A DNA stretch of 64,000 bases from contig DELI01000020.1 in NCBI GenBank assembly GCA_002354335.1, positions 94,814 to 158,813 of the forward strand. Reading direction: 5' to 3'. Positions within the stretch are counted from its first letter, which is position 1; each line of letters begins with the position of its first letter. Under the pieces are notes generated by a model. That model was not told where the DNA came from. It saw only the letters and a program-made list of their open reading frames with translations, and searched no databases. Shown here one piece after another: positions 1 to 9,949 of this stretch. The DNA comes from Sphingobacterium sp. UBA2700 (lineage in GTDB: Bacteria > Bacteroidota > Bacteroidia > Sphingobacteriales > Sphingobacteriaceae). Position numbers and translations under genes: made by a program.

Positions 1-349
1 CCCTAAAGATAACATCGACATCATGATACATAATCTTATCATACTGCGGAATCAAGTCTGGAATTAGAAGACGATAATAGGTGGCTTGCGTAATACCACG
101 AATCTGAAAAGCATCCCTAAAATCACTTCCCACATTAACATACTGGATCGAAAACTCGGAAAACTGTAGAAACAGCTTCTCTAAGATTCTCGATGATGGA
201 AACTTTGCCTCAGAATCATGTAAGATAAAAATATCGTAAAACGTCTCCGGTTTCGCGTGATGTAGTAAGGAAGTCATACAAACGCCCGCCTGCATAACCA
301 AATTATCATCGAAACTGAATACTATTGGAACTACATTCTTTGAACTCAT
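1..349 (-). CDS. Glycosyltransferase family 8 (3' end cut off by the window edge)
   Basis: Reading the minus strand from ATG at 349 gives an open frame of about 116 codons running off the window. The N-terminus (MSSKNVVPIVFSFDDN) and the end of the visible part (YDKIMYHDVDVIFR) match the start and the DxD metal/nucleotide-sugar motif of GT8 enzymes of the LgtC/GspA type, which transfer glucose or galactose onto lipopolysaccharide or other surface glycans. The start lies 4 bases after the stop of the GT2 gene upstream, so the two are probably one transcript. Only the N-terminal third is visible, so donor and acceptor cannot be inferred. Confidence 0.85.
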   Translation of the reverse strand, partial: MSSKNVVPIVFSFDDNLVMQAGVCMTSLLHHAKPETFYDIFILHDSEAKFPSSRILEKLFLQFSEFSIQYVNVGSDFRDAFQIRGITQATYYRLLIPDLIPQYDKIMYHDVDVIFR

Positions 350-353
350 AGCA

Positions 354-1343
354 TTATTTTTTAAGAAGTTCCTTTAAGCGAATCCAAAGTCTCGGGAATA
401 ACCACTTATCACTCACAATTTGTCCTGCAATAAACTTATAATGCCAGGGCAAGTCGGTATCTTGAATATATTCATTGCTCTCTGGAAAAAAATCACGCCA
501 AGTTTTGAAGTTTTCTACTGATTTTCCTTTCACTAACAAATTAGTCTTACTAATCAGTTTCAACCTCATAACCCATGGAAGTAGATTCTCGAGATTCATT
601 TTTTTGAGGAAAGATTCAATTCCTTTGATATTTTCGAACCATTCCTTATTCACTTTAAAAGTCTTAATATTTACTTGGCTTATTGCTAAGTTTCTATATT
701 GAATATAGTAATACAAACTGGAATTTAGATAACTTACTTTTTTAGCGAAATAAAATAATTGAACACAAACTCGTAGATCCTCGGACATGTTCAATCCATC
801 GGGAAACTTGATGTTATTTGCTAAGAAAAGACCCCTCGCTATTAATTTATTCGACATCCCGCCAAACAGTGCCCCGCTAACTAAGCCCTCAACACAGGCA
901 ATTGGATCTTCGGAAAATCGCTGATTGACAACCTCTTGCTTATCATCATAGACATGTATATAGTCGCACCAAACGATATCAGAACCGTCTGCTTCCGCTT
1001 TTTCATAAAGTAATTTGAACATATCCGTGCTGACGTAATCATCGGGATCTACCGCTGCGAGATATTTCCCTTCGGACGCATTTAATCCGACATTTCTCGT
1101 TGAAGCGACACCTTTATTTTCAGTGTTTTGAAGCAACTTTACATGAATATGTTCGTTTAAGTGATGTTGCTCTATTAGCGATTTCAATGTCGCAAAACTT
1201 TCATCGCTACTACAATCATCAATAAAAATAAGCTCAATGTCGTCTAAGCTTTGGTTTAACAAACTTAAAACGCACTTCTCGAGATAACGCTCAACGTTGT
1301 AAATCGGGATAGTAACACTTACTTTATATCTATGATGTTCCAT
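354..1343 (-). CDS. GT2 family glycosyltransferase
   Basis: A 329-residue GT-A fold enzyme. The N-terminus has the classic family 2 beginning (VSVTIPIYNVERYLEKC), an IDD at about residues 41-43 and a DPDD at 99-102, the acidic residues that hold the nucleotide-sugar and divalent metal. There is no signal peptide or clear membrane helix, so it should act at the cytoplasmic face of the inner membrane. It sits between a GT8 gene (4 bp) and an epimerase gene (17 bp) on the same strand, as expected for an O-antigen or exopolysaccharide cluster. Family assignment is firm; the sugar and linkage are not predictable. Confidence 0.9.
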   Translation of the reverse strand: MEHHRYKVSVTIPIYNVERYLEKCVLSLLNQSLDDIELIFIDDCSSDESFATLKSLIEQHHLNEHIHVKLLQNTENKGVASTRNVGLNASEGKYLAAVDPDDYVSTDMFKLLYEKAEADGSDIVWCDYIHVYDDKQEVVNQRFSEDPIACVEGLVSGALFGGMSNKLIARGLFLANNIKFPDGLNMSEDLRVCVQLFYFAKKVSYLNSSLYYYIQYRNLAISQVNIKTFKVNKEWFENIKGIESFLKKMNLENLLPWVMRLKLISKTNLLVKGKSVENFKTWRDFFPESNEYIQDTDLPWHYKFIAGQIVSDKWLFPRLWIRLKELLKK

Positions 1344-1360
1344 GGAAATTTACAAACTCG

Positions 1361-2320
1361 CTACTTCCCAAACTCTGCCTTCAACATCCTTCGTAACCCT
1401 TCTTCCAACGAATAGGGCGGAACAAATCCCGATCCCATTGCTTTCGTCGAATCGTATTTTGTTACGGCACAAAACTTTTTCACCCTAACCGAACTAATGT
1501 TCAGCTTCTTCCTCGTCAAAAACGCGAGTACATCGAAACCATATCCCCCCATCATGCCTAACCAGTAAGGTATATGAGTGGTCGGTATTTGTTTACCAAG
1601 AATTTCGCCGGTATGATATACTAAGTCATTAGTCGTGAAATCAGGTTTATCAACATAATTATAGATATTATATCCAGTTGTCATTTTTAGAAGCATAAAT
1701 TCGATGAATGCAATAATATTGCCGACATAGGACATAGACTTTTGGTTATTGCCCTTGCCGATCATCATAAATTTACCACTCGCAATCTGGCTTAGCAAAT
1801 TAAAAACATTGCCGCGATTACCTTCACCAAATATCACTGTCGGACGAACAATATTGATGTTCCAATCCTGATGCCCTTTGCTCCACTCATCCAGCACTTG
1901 CTCTGCTTCCCATTTACTGATCCCATAATGATTAAATGGATCCTTTGGAGAGTCTTCTGTCGGATTCGGCTTATCTAAACCATAGACAGCAACAGAACTC
2001 GTAAAAATAATGCGCTTAATTTCATTATGCTCCATCGCTTCCAAGGTATTCCGCATTCCCTGTACATTGACATCATAATACAACGATGTCGGCGTCACAT
2101 CATCGCGATGTTCGGCCGCCAGTAGAATCACGACATCGAATCCCGCAAGCTCACGTTTTAAAGATGCTGTATCCAAAACATTGGCAATGCTTGTAATCTG
2201 ATGGTGGATTTTACTATCCTGCTTATCAATATTTTTAATATGAAGATCTGGTTTGGCTTGGAGCAACGAAATCAACTGTGTCCCCACGAATCCCGACCCA
2301 CCAATAATGGCTATGTTCAT
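1361..2320 (-). CDS. NAD-dependent epimerase/dehydratase (extended SDR)
   Basis: A 319-residue extended short-chain dehydrogenase/reductase. The Rossmann dinucleotide motif GGSGFVG is at residues 7-13, the strand with the catalytic Ser/Thr (TSSVAVYG) at about 107-114, and the YxxxK pair in HYGISK at Y132 and K136. Such enzymes epimerise, dehydrate or reduce nucleotide sugars for surface polysaccharides. It starts 5 bp after the WecA-like gene and precedes the GT2 gene, so all four minus-strand genes look like one transcript. The sequence does not tell whether it is a 4-epimerase, dehydratase or 4-ketoreductase. Confidence 0.88.
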   Translation of the reverse strand: MNIAIIGGSGFVGTQLISLLQAKPDLHIKNIDKQDSKIHHQITSIANVLDTASLKRELAGFDVVILLAAEHRDDVTPTSLYYDVNVQGMRNTLEAMEHNEIKRIIFTSSVAVYGLDKPNPTEDSPKDPFNHYGISKWEAEQVLDEWSKGHQDWNINIVRPTVIFGEGNRGNVFNLLSQIASGKFMMIGKGNNQKSMSYVGNIIAFIEFMLLKMTTGYNIYNYVDKPDFTTNDLVYHTGEILGKQIPTTHIPYWLGMMGGYGFDVLAFLTRKKLNISSVRVKKFCAVTKYDSTKAMGSGFVPPYSLEEGLRRMLKAEFGK

Positions 2321-2325
2321 TTTTT

Positions 2326-3453
2326 CTATAATAAATTGATATACAACTGTGCCTTCTCAATTACTTTCCTGCGCTCGAGACGATTAAATAACAAGTGAAA
2401 TCCAATCCATAAAACGATATCCAATAGGATAACGACATTATTGCTGATATACTCAACCATAACGATATTGAAAACACTAAAAAATAAGGCTAAAGCTATA
2501 ATAGAAATCATTGCACTGCGATGGTTCATTCCCGCACGCAAGAATTTATGGTGCAAGTGGTTCCGATCAGGTTTAAAGATAGGATGGCCCAATCTCCAAC
2601 GCACCAACATTACCCTCGCTACGTCAAAAACAGGTATGATGAGCGTAGAAAAAGCTACGACAATAGCCCCCTCCGAAAATGGTTTGATGTATTCGTTGTT
2701 CATTGCAAAACTAATCGCCAGAAATGCAACAGAAAATCCTAAAGTCATACTCCCGGTATCTCCCATAAATATCTGACGACGACGCTTTTTCGTTCCAAAT
2801 ACGTTGTAGTAGAAAAACGGTATCAATACACCTAAGGTAATAAATGCAAATAAAGCATGTACCCAAGCGCCGTAATAGATAAATAAAGTTCCGAGAACCA
2901 GACAGCTGACACCTACTAAGCCTGAACAAAGTCCGTCAAGACCGTCGATTAGATTGATCGCATTGATAATTAACACAATCACAAATATTGTCAATGGCAT
3001 ACCGATCCAAAAAGGAAGCTTCACGATCAAACCGACCCCATATAAATCATTTATCCATAAACCTGACAAAGGCAGTAAGGAGGCTACTAATATTTGCGTA
3101 ATAAATTTCCATTTATAGTCGATTCCGATCAAATCATCCCCTATTCCGACCATCGATAGAATCACCAATCCACAAATCAACATCATAAAATGCGACAAGA
3201 ATGCCCAGGATTGAACATCGAAGCTTACTAAATTCGTTTTGAAAACTAAGGTCATGGTGATGACCATCAGCAGGCATTGAACCGGAGCGAATGAAACACC
3301 TCCTAAGCGAGGGATGATGCGATGATGAATTTTACGAGAATCGATAGGATCAAACAGTCGTTTCTTGTAAGTTACCAACATGATAAAGGGTATGAACGCC
3401 CGATTTATCATGATGGCCAATAAGAAAGGAATGAAAACAACCAATAACTCCAA
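2326..3453 (-). CDS. WecA-like undecaprenyl-phosphate sugar-1-phosphate transferase
   Basis: A 375-residue polytopic membrane protein of the MraY/WecA superfamily, which transfers a HexNAc-1-phosphate to undecaprenyl phosphate and starts O-antigen or capsule synthesis. Visible motifs are GDD at 105-107, NLIDGLDG at about 167-174, FMGDTGS at 229-235 and the cytosolic loop DRNHLHHK near 296-303, which separates WecA-like enzymes from MraY. The frame opens with a TTG codon at 3453; the next ATG is at about residue 15, inside the first membrane helix, so TTG is the better start. It is first in the visible operon. Confidence 0.88.
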   Translation of the reverse strand: MELLVVFIPFLLAIMINRAFIPFIMLVTYKKRLFDPIDSRKIHHRIIPRLGGVSFAPVQCLLMVITMTLVFKTNLVSFDVQSWAFLSHFMMLICGLVILSMVGIGDDLIGIDYKWKFITQILVASLLPLSGLWINDLYGVGLIVKLPFWIGMPLTIFVIVLIINAINLIDGLDGLCSGLVGVSCLVLGTLFIYYGAWVHALFAFITLGVLIPFFYYNVFGTKKRRRQIFMGDTGSMTLGFSVAFLAISFAMNNEYIKPFSEGAIVVAFSTLIIPVFDVARVMLVRWRLGHPIFKPDRNHLHHKFLRAGMNHRSAMISIIALALFFSVFNIVMVEYISNNVVILLDIVLWIGFHLLFNRLERRKVIEKAQLYINLL

Positions 3454-4006
3454 AATAATCTATTTAATTTTTAAATCATCTCGAAAACCCGTGTTGAAGA
3501 CTTCAGATTTCGAGCGAACTCCTGGAAAAAAGACGGCACTAAAATTCTAAGAAAATTCTTTTTCAATTATTGCTGAGATAATATTTCCCATAAGTGATAC
3601 AAAAATAAGCTTTCAATCAGCCTATGTTTAGTGAAAGACTGAGCAAAAATATTTTTGTAGCAAACAACCGACAGATTAGGGAAATCGGTCATTCAACATA
3701 AGAAAAGCAATATTCAATTTGGTTAGCGATTGTCTCGCGCACGATCTAAAACTGATTTAAGTGGTAAAATCCATATTGATCTAATTTAAAATATGCATGA
3801 AAATATTATACTTTAGTGGTTGTAAATATCCTATAAATTACAATAAATATACAAACATTATTTAATTAGAAAAATACTTTATGCAAAAGTGTTATCATTC
3901 AAGATTCAGGAGCACATTTCGCGAGTTTCAACAGGAAAATTAAGAGTCTGTACAGCTACCACACGCCCGCAACGGACGAACACACAACTCCCTCCTTTTT
4001 CAATAC
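3454..4006. other. AT-rich intergenic region with a palindromic -7-like element
   Basis: No convincing gene is visible in this 553-base gap. At 3644-3657 there is a perfect palindrome CAAAAATATTTTTG, which reads as the Bacteroidota -7 box (TAnnTTTG) on both strands. On the minus strand it could start the polysaccharide operon with a leader of roughly 190 bases. A -33 TTTG at the right spacing is not obvious, so this is only a candidate. Confidence 0.4.
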
Positions 4007-5668
4007 TTATTTACTCTTATACAGATGATTTAATAAGGCAAAGCAGATCACAAAGCTGGCGATGAAGCCGATCCATGATAAAACGGGGATTCCCCAAAGC
4101 AGATACCCCACGCGTCCATGTGCCAAAATACTGGCGCCAACTCCAAAAGTCATGGCCAGAATGGATAGCAAAAACTTGTTCCCCATACGATGGAGGATCA
4201 GCTGAAGATTATCGAAATCCTGCATCTTATGATTTAAGGTCACCTTATCATTTTTTACCTTATCCAACAACTCTAAAAGATCCAAGGGAACTTCCGTCAA
4301 TACATCCTTCGCAAACTTAGCCTTCTCCTTCAGCTGCTGTATGAGATAGTCAGCAGACAGCTTTTCCTGCGCTATCTTTTTCGCAAACGGCTCAATACTC
4401 TCCGGAACGTTCAGATCCGCATCGAGTTGCCGCCCCGTACCCTCCAATATCGAGACGCCACGCAATAAAATGTAAACAAAATCAGGAAGCAATATATGGT
4501 TGCTCTGTAAAACGATATTCAGCTTTTGCAACATCACAGAGATATCAATATCATCTAATGCATTTTGCTTGATCATTTCGAATATCTCGTAAGCATCCCG
4601 TTCGAGCCGCCTCTCGTTCTCTATGTGGTGCACAACCGCAAGTTTCTTAATATTCTTAATTAAACTCTTTGCGTCGTTTGCCAGAAAATCAAGCACCATC
4701 GCTTCGATGATGTTTCGGTCCTCGGGAATCATAAATCCCATCGCTCCGAAATCCAGAAATACGACTTGCCCCCGACGGTTGATTAGGACATTTCCAGGAT
4801 GGGGATCCGCATGAAAAAAACCATGCATCAAGACCTGCTCTAAATACAAATCCAACACATTCTGTAAAACCGATTTCGTATAGAGACCATAGGACTGGAA
4901 ACCCTCCAGATCATTCACTTTCACCCCATCGATGAACTCCAGACATAGAATACGGTCGGTACTATATTTCCGATAAACTTTCGGAACATAAACGTCCTTA
5001 TTTCCAGCGAAGTTCCTCCGGAATCGTTCGATGTTATTAAGTTCATTCGTAAAGGACAACTCATTGAGTAAGGAGCTTTCAAAAGAAAGTACAATCTGAT
5101 AGAGATTCATCTTATAGACCACCTCATACTTCCGCTGCAGGAGCTGCACTAAATCTTTGATAAAATCTAAGTCGGCACGAATAATCTCGTCGATGCCCGC
5201 CCGCTTAACCTTCAGTACCACTTCCTGCCCATTATTAAGGCGAGCTTTGTAAACTTGAGCAATCGAAGCAGATGCAATTGGGACTAAATCCAACTCAACA
5301 AAATGCGAGTCTACATCAATTTCCAACTCTTCCTTCAGCACAGCGCGCAAGTCAATCTCACTCAACATCACGTCATCCTGTAGCTTTACCAGTTCTTCCT
5401 GCAAATCCTGGGGGATAATATCAGGTCTATTGCTCAGGAGCTGCCCCAACTTAATAAAAGTGGGCCCCAACTCTTCAATAGCCGCACGAATACGTGTATT
5501 AAAATCGTCTTCGAAGATTTTGCGAGCATGATTATTCCAAAAAAGAAAACTGTCGGGAAGAATACGATCCAAATTAGACCTCGATATAATCTCGTCAAAA
5601 CCATGTTTTGACAAAATCTTCAAAATCTGCCCTACTCTTTTGATCTTTTGAAAACCGTTAAATTGCAT
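4007..5668 (-). CDS. ABC1/AarF/UbiB family atypical kinase
   Basis: A 553-residue protein with the complete signature of the UbiB/ABC1 kinase-like family: KxGQxxSxRPD at about 73-83, the alanine-rich nucleotide loop ASASIAQV at 132-139, HADPHPGN at 286-293 and the metal-binding DFG at 306-308. Two hydrophobic segments close to the C-terminus look like a membrane anchor. Family members are ATPases that support isoprenoid quinone synthesis or lipid homeostasis. Bacteroidota normally make menaquinone, so a classical ubiquinone role is unlikely. The gene stands alone, with gaps of more than 500 bases on both sides. Confidence 0.9.
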   Translation of the reverse strand: MQFNGFQKIKRVGQILKILSKHGFDEIISRSNLDRILPDSFLFWNNHARKIFEDDFNTRIRAAIEELGPTFIKLGQLLSNRPDIIPQDLQEELVKLQDDVMLSEIDLRAVLKEELEIDVDSHFVELDLVPIASASIAQVYKARLNNGQEVVLKVKRAGIDEIIRADLDFIKDLVQLLQRKYEVVYKMNLYQIVLSFESSLLNELSFTNELNNIERFRRNFAGNKDVYVPKVYRKYSTDRILCLEFIDGVKVNDLEGFQSYGLYTKSVLQNVLDLYLEQVLMHGFFHADPHPGNVLINRRGQVVFLDFGAMGFMIPEDRNIIEAMVLDFLANDAKSLIKNIKKLAVVHHIENERRLERDAYEIFEMIKQNALDDIDISVMLQKLNIVLQSNHILLPDFVYILLRGVSILEGTGRQLDADLNVPESIEPFAKKIAQEKLSADYLIQQLKEKAKFAKDVLTEVPLDLLELLDKVKNDKVTLNHKMQDFDNLQLILHRMGNKFLLSILAMTFGVGASILAHGRVGYLLWGIPVLSWIGFIASFVICFALLNHLYKSK

Positions 5669-6248
5669 TGAAATTCAATTTTTATCAAGTTACTAAATAT
5701 CTATAGGACAAATTCTATTCCTAAGTTGTTTTCATATCAAAATCTATTTGCAATTGAAATGAATGAACACATCATAGGAAAAATAAAAAAAAGCTATTTT
5801 TTTAAGTTGAAACTGCAATCGTATCTATTTTGTTATAGTCTCTTAAAAAAATACAGAATCATCCTAAACATACCCTAGCAACCCTCATTATGAACACTTT
5901 AGCATTAAAACAAAACTATATCAGGGAAAACATGGCAGAATAACTTTAAAAACAATTAGTAATTAGTTAAATATTATCATATCTTAACAATCTCAATTAA
6001 AATAATAAATAATGTATATTTACTATTTTAAAAACAGAAGTATTCATATTAGGGTTTTTATTAAAGATTAAATAAAGACTAATAAGAAGGAAGGATTGTT
6101 TCCTAGTCAAAAAACATCAACGTTCTGATAATTTCATGACAAACAAGGTCCCGATTTTGTGATTTATTAACATAGGTCAATGTATAGTATCTTAATAAAT
6201 GAAATATTTGCAATATCATTTAGATAAGTAATATTAAAAAATAGATTT
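5669..6248. other. AT-rich intergenic region, no gene seen
   Basis: This 580-base gap separates the divergent UbiB-like and YceI genes. It is very AT-rich with many homopolymer runs, and I found no coding frame with recognisable protein character. AATATTTG at 6203-6210 differs by one base from the Bacteroidota -7 box and could belong to the YceI promoter, with a leader of about 30-35 bases. I would not rely on it. Confidence 0.35.
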
Positions 6249-6839
6249 ATGAAAACAATTTTAACATTCGTTGCCACATTATTTTTCATTACAAATGCGG
6301 CATTTGCACAAGTAAAATGGTCAGTAGACCCAGCACACACAAACGCGAGATTTGAAGTAAGCCACCTAGGCATCTCATTCGTCGATGGATCATTCAATAC
6401 ACTTTCCGGAGCCGTAGAAACGACCGATGGCAGCAATTTCAACCAAGCGAAAATTGCATTCGAAATTGATGTAAATAGTATCGACACACGCGTAGACGCT
6501 AGAGACGAACACCTCAAAAGCGATGACTTTTTCAATGCTGCTCAATTTCCGAAAATGACATTGACGAACGGCGTGTTGACAAAGGGAAAAAAAGGAAAAT
6601 TCGTATTAAAGGGAGATTTGACTATTCGTGACGTAACGAAACCTGTTGAATTTCAAGTAACGCAAAACAACGGAATCATCACCGATCCATGGGGTAAAAC
6701 ACGTGTCGGTTTCACTGCGACAACAACAATAAACCGCTTGGATTATAATATAAAATACAATGATAAATTACCTTCAGGCGTACAAGCTGTCGCATCTGAC
6801 GTGAAAATCATTGTAAACACAGAATTAGTAAAGAACTAA
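6249..6839 (+). CDS. YceI family protein, exported form
   Basis: A 196-residue protein with a clear Sec signal peptide (residues 1 to about 20, ending NAAFAQ) followed by a full YceI domain. That domain is a lipocalin-like beta barrel known in homologues to hold polyisoprenoid lipids. Diagnostic stretches are the opening WSVDPAHTNARFEVSH, RDEHLKSDDFFNAAQFP and GDLTIRDVTKPVEF. It stands alone and is followed by a bidirectional terminator. A second YceI gene at 63152 lacks a signal peptide, so this cell has a periplasmic and a cytoplasmic version. The ligand is unknown. Confidence 0.92.
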   Translation: MKTILTFVATLFFITNAAFAQVKWSVDPAHTNARFEVSHLGISFVDGSFNTLSGAVETTDGSNFNQAKIAFEIDVNSIDTRVDARDEHLKSDDFFNAAQFPKMTLTNGVLTKGKKGKFVLKGDLTIRDVTKPVEFQVTQNNGIITDPWGKTRVGFTATTTINRLDYNIKYNDKLPSGVQAVASDVKIIVNTELVKN

Positions 6840-6914
6840 GTGTACATATAATTAAAAGTAGTCCAACGCTACTTTATAATGGAATTCCACACTAATCTCC
6901 ATTATGCAAAAATT

Positions 6915-6950
6915 AGAGGCTACCATTGAAAATGGATAGCCTCTTTTTTT
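6915..6950. terminator. Bidirectional Rho-independent terminator
   Basis: The arms AGAGGCTACCATT and AATGGATAGCCTCT pair with one bulged base around a short loop and are followed by a T run. The hairpin lies between the converging YceI and aminotransferase genes and can serve both. Confidence 0.8.
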
Positions 6951-6955
6951 ATAAA

Positions 6956-7813
6956 TTATTCTTCGACCTCATAAGTCCAAGTCGCTAGGCGATCCTGAAA
7001 AACTCTAGATATCTTATTAAAGTATCGCTTCTGCTTATAGCCCATGACCCACTGTATTCCTTGAGTTGCATTCGTACAAAATATCTCATCCGCTACCTTC
7101 ATGATGTCTGGCTTAATCTCAGCTTCCACGACTTCAATCCCTTCAGACAAAGCAATATCCATAACGACGCGACGCATAACACCCGCAATGCAGCCCTCTG
7201 TCAGCGCTGGAGTATATAAAACCTTATTGTAATAAATGAAGATATTCGATGTCAGCGCTTCACAAAGATTGCCCGCCTGATTCAAAATAAAAACCTCATC
7301 AAATGCATGCTTTTTCCGAAAGTTACCCGCCATCACATAAACCAAAGCATTGTTGGATTTCAATTTTGACAGCTCATTATAAGGCTTTTTAAAATCGGTA
7401 TATAAATCAACGATTAAACCTAATTTCTTATCTCGCAGACTGTCCTGTTTCCGTTCAACTTGCAAAACATAGCCAGCCTTATTCGACTCCGGACCATACG
7501 TTCCTGCCCCCATCCGGAAAACAATTAGACGAACGCGAAGCACCTGCCCCATCATATTGTTCTTGCGGATTAATTCCTCAACCTTATTGCGTACAAAAAA
7601 GGTATCAAAAACACCAGTATCTTCAAATTGCAGCAAGGATAAACCATCCTGTAGACGCTCGATGTGGAAATCCAGAAAACGTATATCGCCATCCTTCCAT
7701 AACATTGTCTCAAACAAACCATCACCGTATCGAAAAGCGCGGTTATCAACGCTTAATACAGCCATATCCTCCGGCACCAAACTGCCATTAAAGTTTATAT
7801 ATTGTATTGGCAT
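6956..7813 (-). CDS. Class IV aminotransferase (PabC/IlvE-like)
   Basis: A 285-residue fold-type IV PLP enzyme. The likely Schiff-base lysine is K152 in SKLKSNNALVY, which lines up with LKxxN of aminodeoxychorismate lyase. The PLP-binding stretch EALTSNIFIYY and the cofactor-phosphate loop TEGCIAGVMRR follow. Members include branched-chain aminotransferases, D-amino-acid transaminases and 4-amino-4-deoxychorismate lyase (folate synthesis). The length and lysine context favour the PabC-like branch, but substrate cannot be fixed by eye. It starts 25 bp after the pseudouridine synthase gene, so the two are probably cotranscribed. Confidence 0.85.
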   Translation of the reverse strand: MPIQYINFNGSLVPEDMAVLSVDNRAFRYGDGLFETMLWKDGDIRFLDFHIERLQDGLSLLQFEDTGVFDTFFVRNKVEELIRKNNMMGQVLRVRLIVFRMGAGTYGPESNKAGYVLQVERKQDSLRDKKLGLIVDLYTDFKKPYNELSKLKSNNALVYVMAGNFRKKHAFDEVFILNQAGNLCEALTSNIFIYYNKVLYTPALTEGCIAGVMRRVVMDIALSEGIEVVEAEIKPDIMKVADEIFCTNATQGIQWVMGYKQKRYFNKISRVFQDRLATWTYEVEE

Positions 7814-7838
7814 AAATCTTCTATTCTATCTATTTTAT

Positions 7839-8870
7839 CTAGTCTTGTGTGTTTGTACTATAACTCTCCCATTTCTCTAATGCTAAACGGAAATCCTCAG
7901 GTATTGGTACCTCAAAATGTAAAAATTGTTTTGATTTTGGATGTTCAAATCCTAAACTCTTGGCGTGCAGCGCTTGCCTCGGCAGCAATGCAAAGCAATT
8001 TTCTACAAATTGCTTATATTTAGTGAACGTAGTACCCTTCAATATCTTATGCCCACCGTAGGATTCATCGTTGAACAAAGGGTGCCCGATGGATTTCATG
8101 TGTGCACGAATTTGATGCGTACGTCCAGTCTCCAATTGGCATTCAATTAAAGTAACATAACCCAAACGCTTCAGAACTTTGTAATGTGTCACCGACCATT
8201 TTCCTTTTTCAGGGTCATCATACATATCCATAATGCGACGGTCTTTCATATTCCGACCAATGTAGCCTGACACAGTACCATCCTCCTTCAAATCGCCCCA
8301 TACTAAAGCCACGTATTTGCGAGCAATAGAGTGATCAAAAAATTGCTTCGCCAAATAGGTCATCGCCCACTCACTTTTGGCAATAACTAATAAACCGGAA
8401 GTGTCTTTATCGATGCGATGTACCAGACCCGGACGACCGGTGTTGCCAGGCAAAGTCGGCAACTGATTCAAATGAAAAGTCAACGCATTCACCAGCGTCC
8501 CTGAATAATTATTAAAGCCAGGATGCACAACCATACCGGCCTCTTTATTAACCAGTAGCACATCATCATCTTCATAAATAATGTCTAATGGGATATCTTC
8601 CGGATAAACTTCCGTATCTCGGGGTGGATCAGGAAGCACGACCGTAATCAAATCCAAAGGCTTTACCTTATAACTCGCTTTGACAACTTTCTCATTCACC
8701 AAAACAGAACCCGAATCAATCGCGTTTTGAATACGATTTCGTGAAGTATTCTCCACCCGATTCATCAAGAATTTATCTAAACGCAATGGCGCTTGCCCTT
8801 TGTCAGCCACGATGCGTAAATGTTCGAAAAGTTCTTGTTCGTCCTGTTCTAAATCTAAATCTTCCGTCAT
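7839..8870 (-). CDS. RluD-type 23S rRNA pseudouridine synthase
   Basis: A RluA/RluD family enzyme that isomerises uridine to pseudouridine in large-subunit rRNA. An N-terminal S4 RNA-binding region (LRLDKFLMNRVENTSRNRIQ) is followed by the catalytic motif HRIDKDTSGLLV, with the nucleophilic Asp at about residue 154 from the chosen start, and then RTHQIRAHM. The frame can be extended to a GTG at 8894, but the ATG at 8870 (MTEDLDLEQ) is preferred because it avoids a non-homologous hydrophobic lead. It is upstream of, and probably coupled to, the aminotransferase gene. Confidence 0.92.
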   Translation of the reverse strand: MTEDLDLEQDEQELFEHLRIVADKGQAPLRLDKFLMNRVENTSRNRIQNAIDSGSVLVNEKVVKASYKVKPLDLITVVLPDPPRDTEVYPEDIPLDIIYEDDDVLLVNKEAGMVVHPGFNNYSGTLVNALTFHLNQLPTLPGNTGRPGLVHRIDKDTSGLLVIAKSEWAMTYLAKQFFDHSIARKYVALVWGDLKEDGTVSGYIGRNMKDRRIMDMYDDPEKGKWSVTHYKVLKRLGYVTLIECQLETGRTHQIRAHMKSIGHPLFNDESYGGHKILKGTTFTKYKQFVENCFALLPRQALHAKSLGFEHPKSKQFLHFEVPIPEDFRLALEKWESYSTNTQD

Positions 8871-8965
8871 AGCCACAAAAGTAATATTTTTCACCTGATG
8901 TACATAAGCTACATAATTTTAAGCTTAACTTATCCTTCAAATAGATTAATCCTTAACTTTACAGG

Positions 8966-9877
8966 ATGCCGCTAAATTTTCCAATATACAGTCCAGTTCA
9001 ACAAATCATACATCCATTCTTTGCTGCACATGACGTCGAAGTCTTTATAAAAAGGGACGACATGATTCATCCGTTTATTTCCGGCAATAAGTGGCGAAAA
9101 CTAAAACTTCATATAGCAAAATTAAAATCCCTAAAAATCAATACTGTTGTTACTTTTGGTGGTGCCTGGTCGAACCACCTTTTGGCAACTGCGGCAGCGG
9201 GGGCACAGTTTCAGATCAAAACTCACGCATTTGTCCGCGGCGAGGAAGTAAGCAACCCCGTACTCGCCCTGTGCAAGCTATTTGGCATGACGCTACAATT
9301 TGTAGACCGCAGTTCTTATAAGGACAAGCTAGCCCTTTTTAATGCAAACTTTAGTGGTAGCGAAGCGCTATTTATCGATGAAGGCGGCCGAAGCGATGAG
9401 GGCGTAGAAGGTTGCGAGAGCATCATAGATGAGTTAGCTGATACTTATACAGATATCTTTGTCGCAGCAGGTACCGGAACAACGGCAGCGGGCATCCTTC
9501 AAGCGATCAACAAACAGGCGCTCAGTACAACATTGCACTGCGTACCGGTATTGAAAGCTGGAGATTTTATAAAAAATGATATTAGCAAATGGGGAATCGA
9601 TACGGAACACTTAAAATTACATAGCGAATACCACTTCGGAGGATATGCGAAAACCAAACCCGAGCTCTTACAATTCGTGAAAGACTTCGTAAGTACTACC
9701 GGAATTATGATCGAACCCACTTATACCGGAAAGATGATGTATGCGCTGTTTGATCAAATCAGAACAGGAAAAATACAAGCCGGAGGTAAAATATTAGCAA
9801 TACATACCGGCGGACTGACAGGATTTCTAGGAATGTATGAAAAATTCGATAATTTAGCGCCTGTGAGCACGCAATAG
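8966..9877 (+). CDS. ACC deaminase/D-cysteine desulfhydrase family PLP enzyme
   Basis: A 303-residue fold-type II PLP enzyme. The internal aldimine lysine is K42 in FISGNKWRKLK, and the substrate-binding SNH in GGAWSNHLLATAAAG is at residues 69-71. A glycine-rich phosphate-binding loop (AAGTGTTAAGILQ) follows. Family members deaminate 1-aminocyclopropane-1-carboxylate or release sulfide from D-cysteine. D-cysteine desulfhydrase is the commoner activity in bacteria without plant association, but that is an inference. It is divergent from the RluD gene and 6 bp from the next annotated frame, so it probably forms an operon with the downstream barrel protein. Confidence 0.88.
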   Translation: MPLNFPIYSPVQQIIHPFFAAHDVEVFIKRDDMIHPFISGNKWRKLKLHIAKLKSLKINTVVTFGGAWSNHLLATAAAGAQFQIKTHAFVRGEEVSNPVLALCKLFGMTLQFVDRSSYKDKLALFNANFSGSEALFIDEGGRSDEGVEGCESIIDELADTYTDIFVAAGTGTTAAGILQAINKQALSTTLHCVPVLKAGDFIKNDISKWGIDTEHLKLHSEYHFGGYAKTKPELLQFVKDFVSTTGIMIEPTYTGKMMYALFDQIRTGKIQAGGKILAIHTGGLTGFLGMYEKFDNLAPVSTQ

Positions 9878-9949
9878 AAAACAATGAATAAGGAAACTGT
9901 TATATTGAAAGCTGCTGATGAACAAAGCTATAAATTATTAAAATCTGCT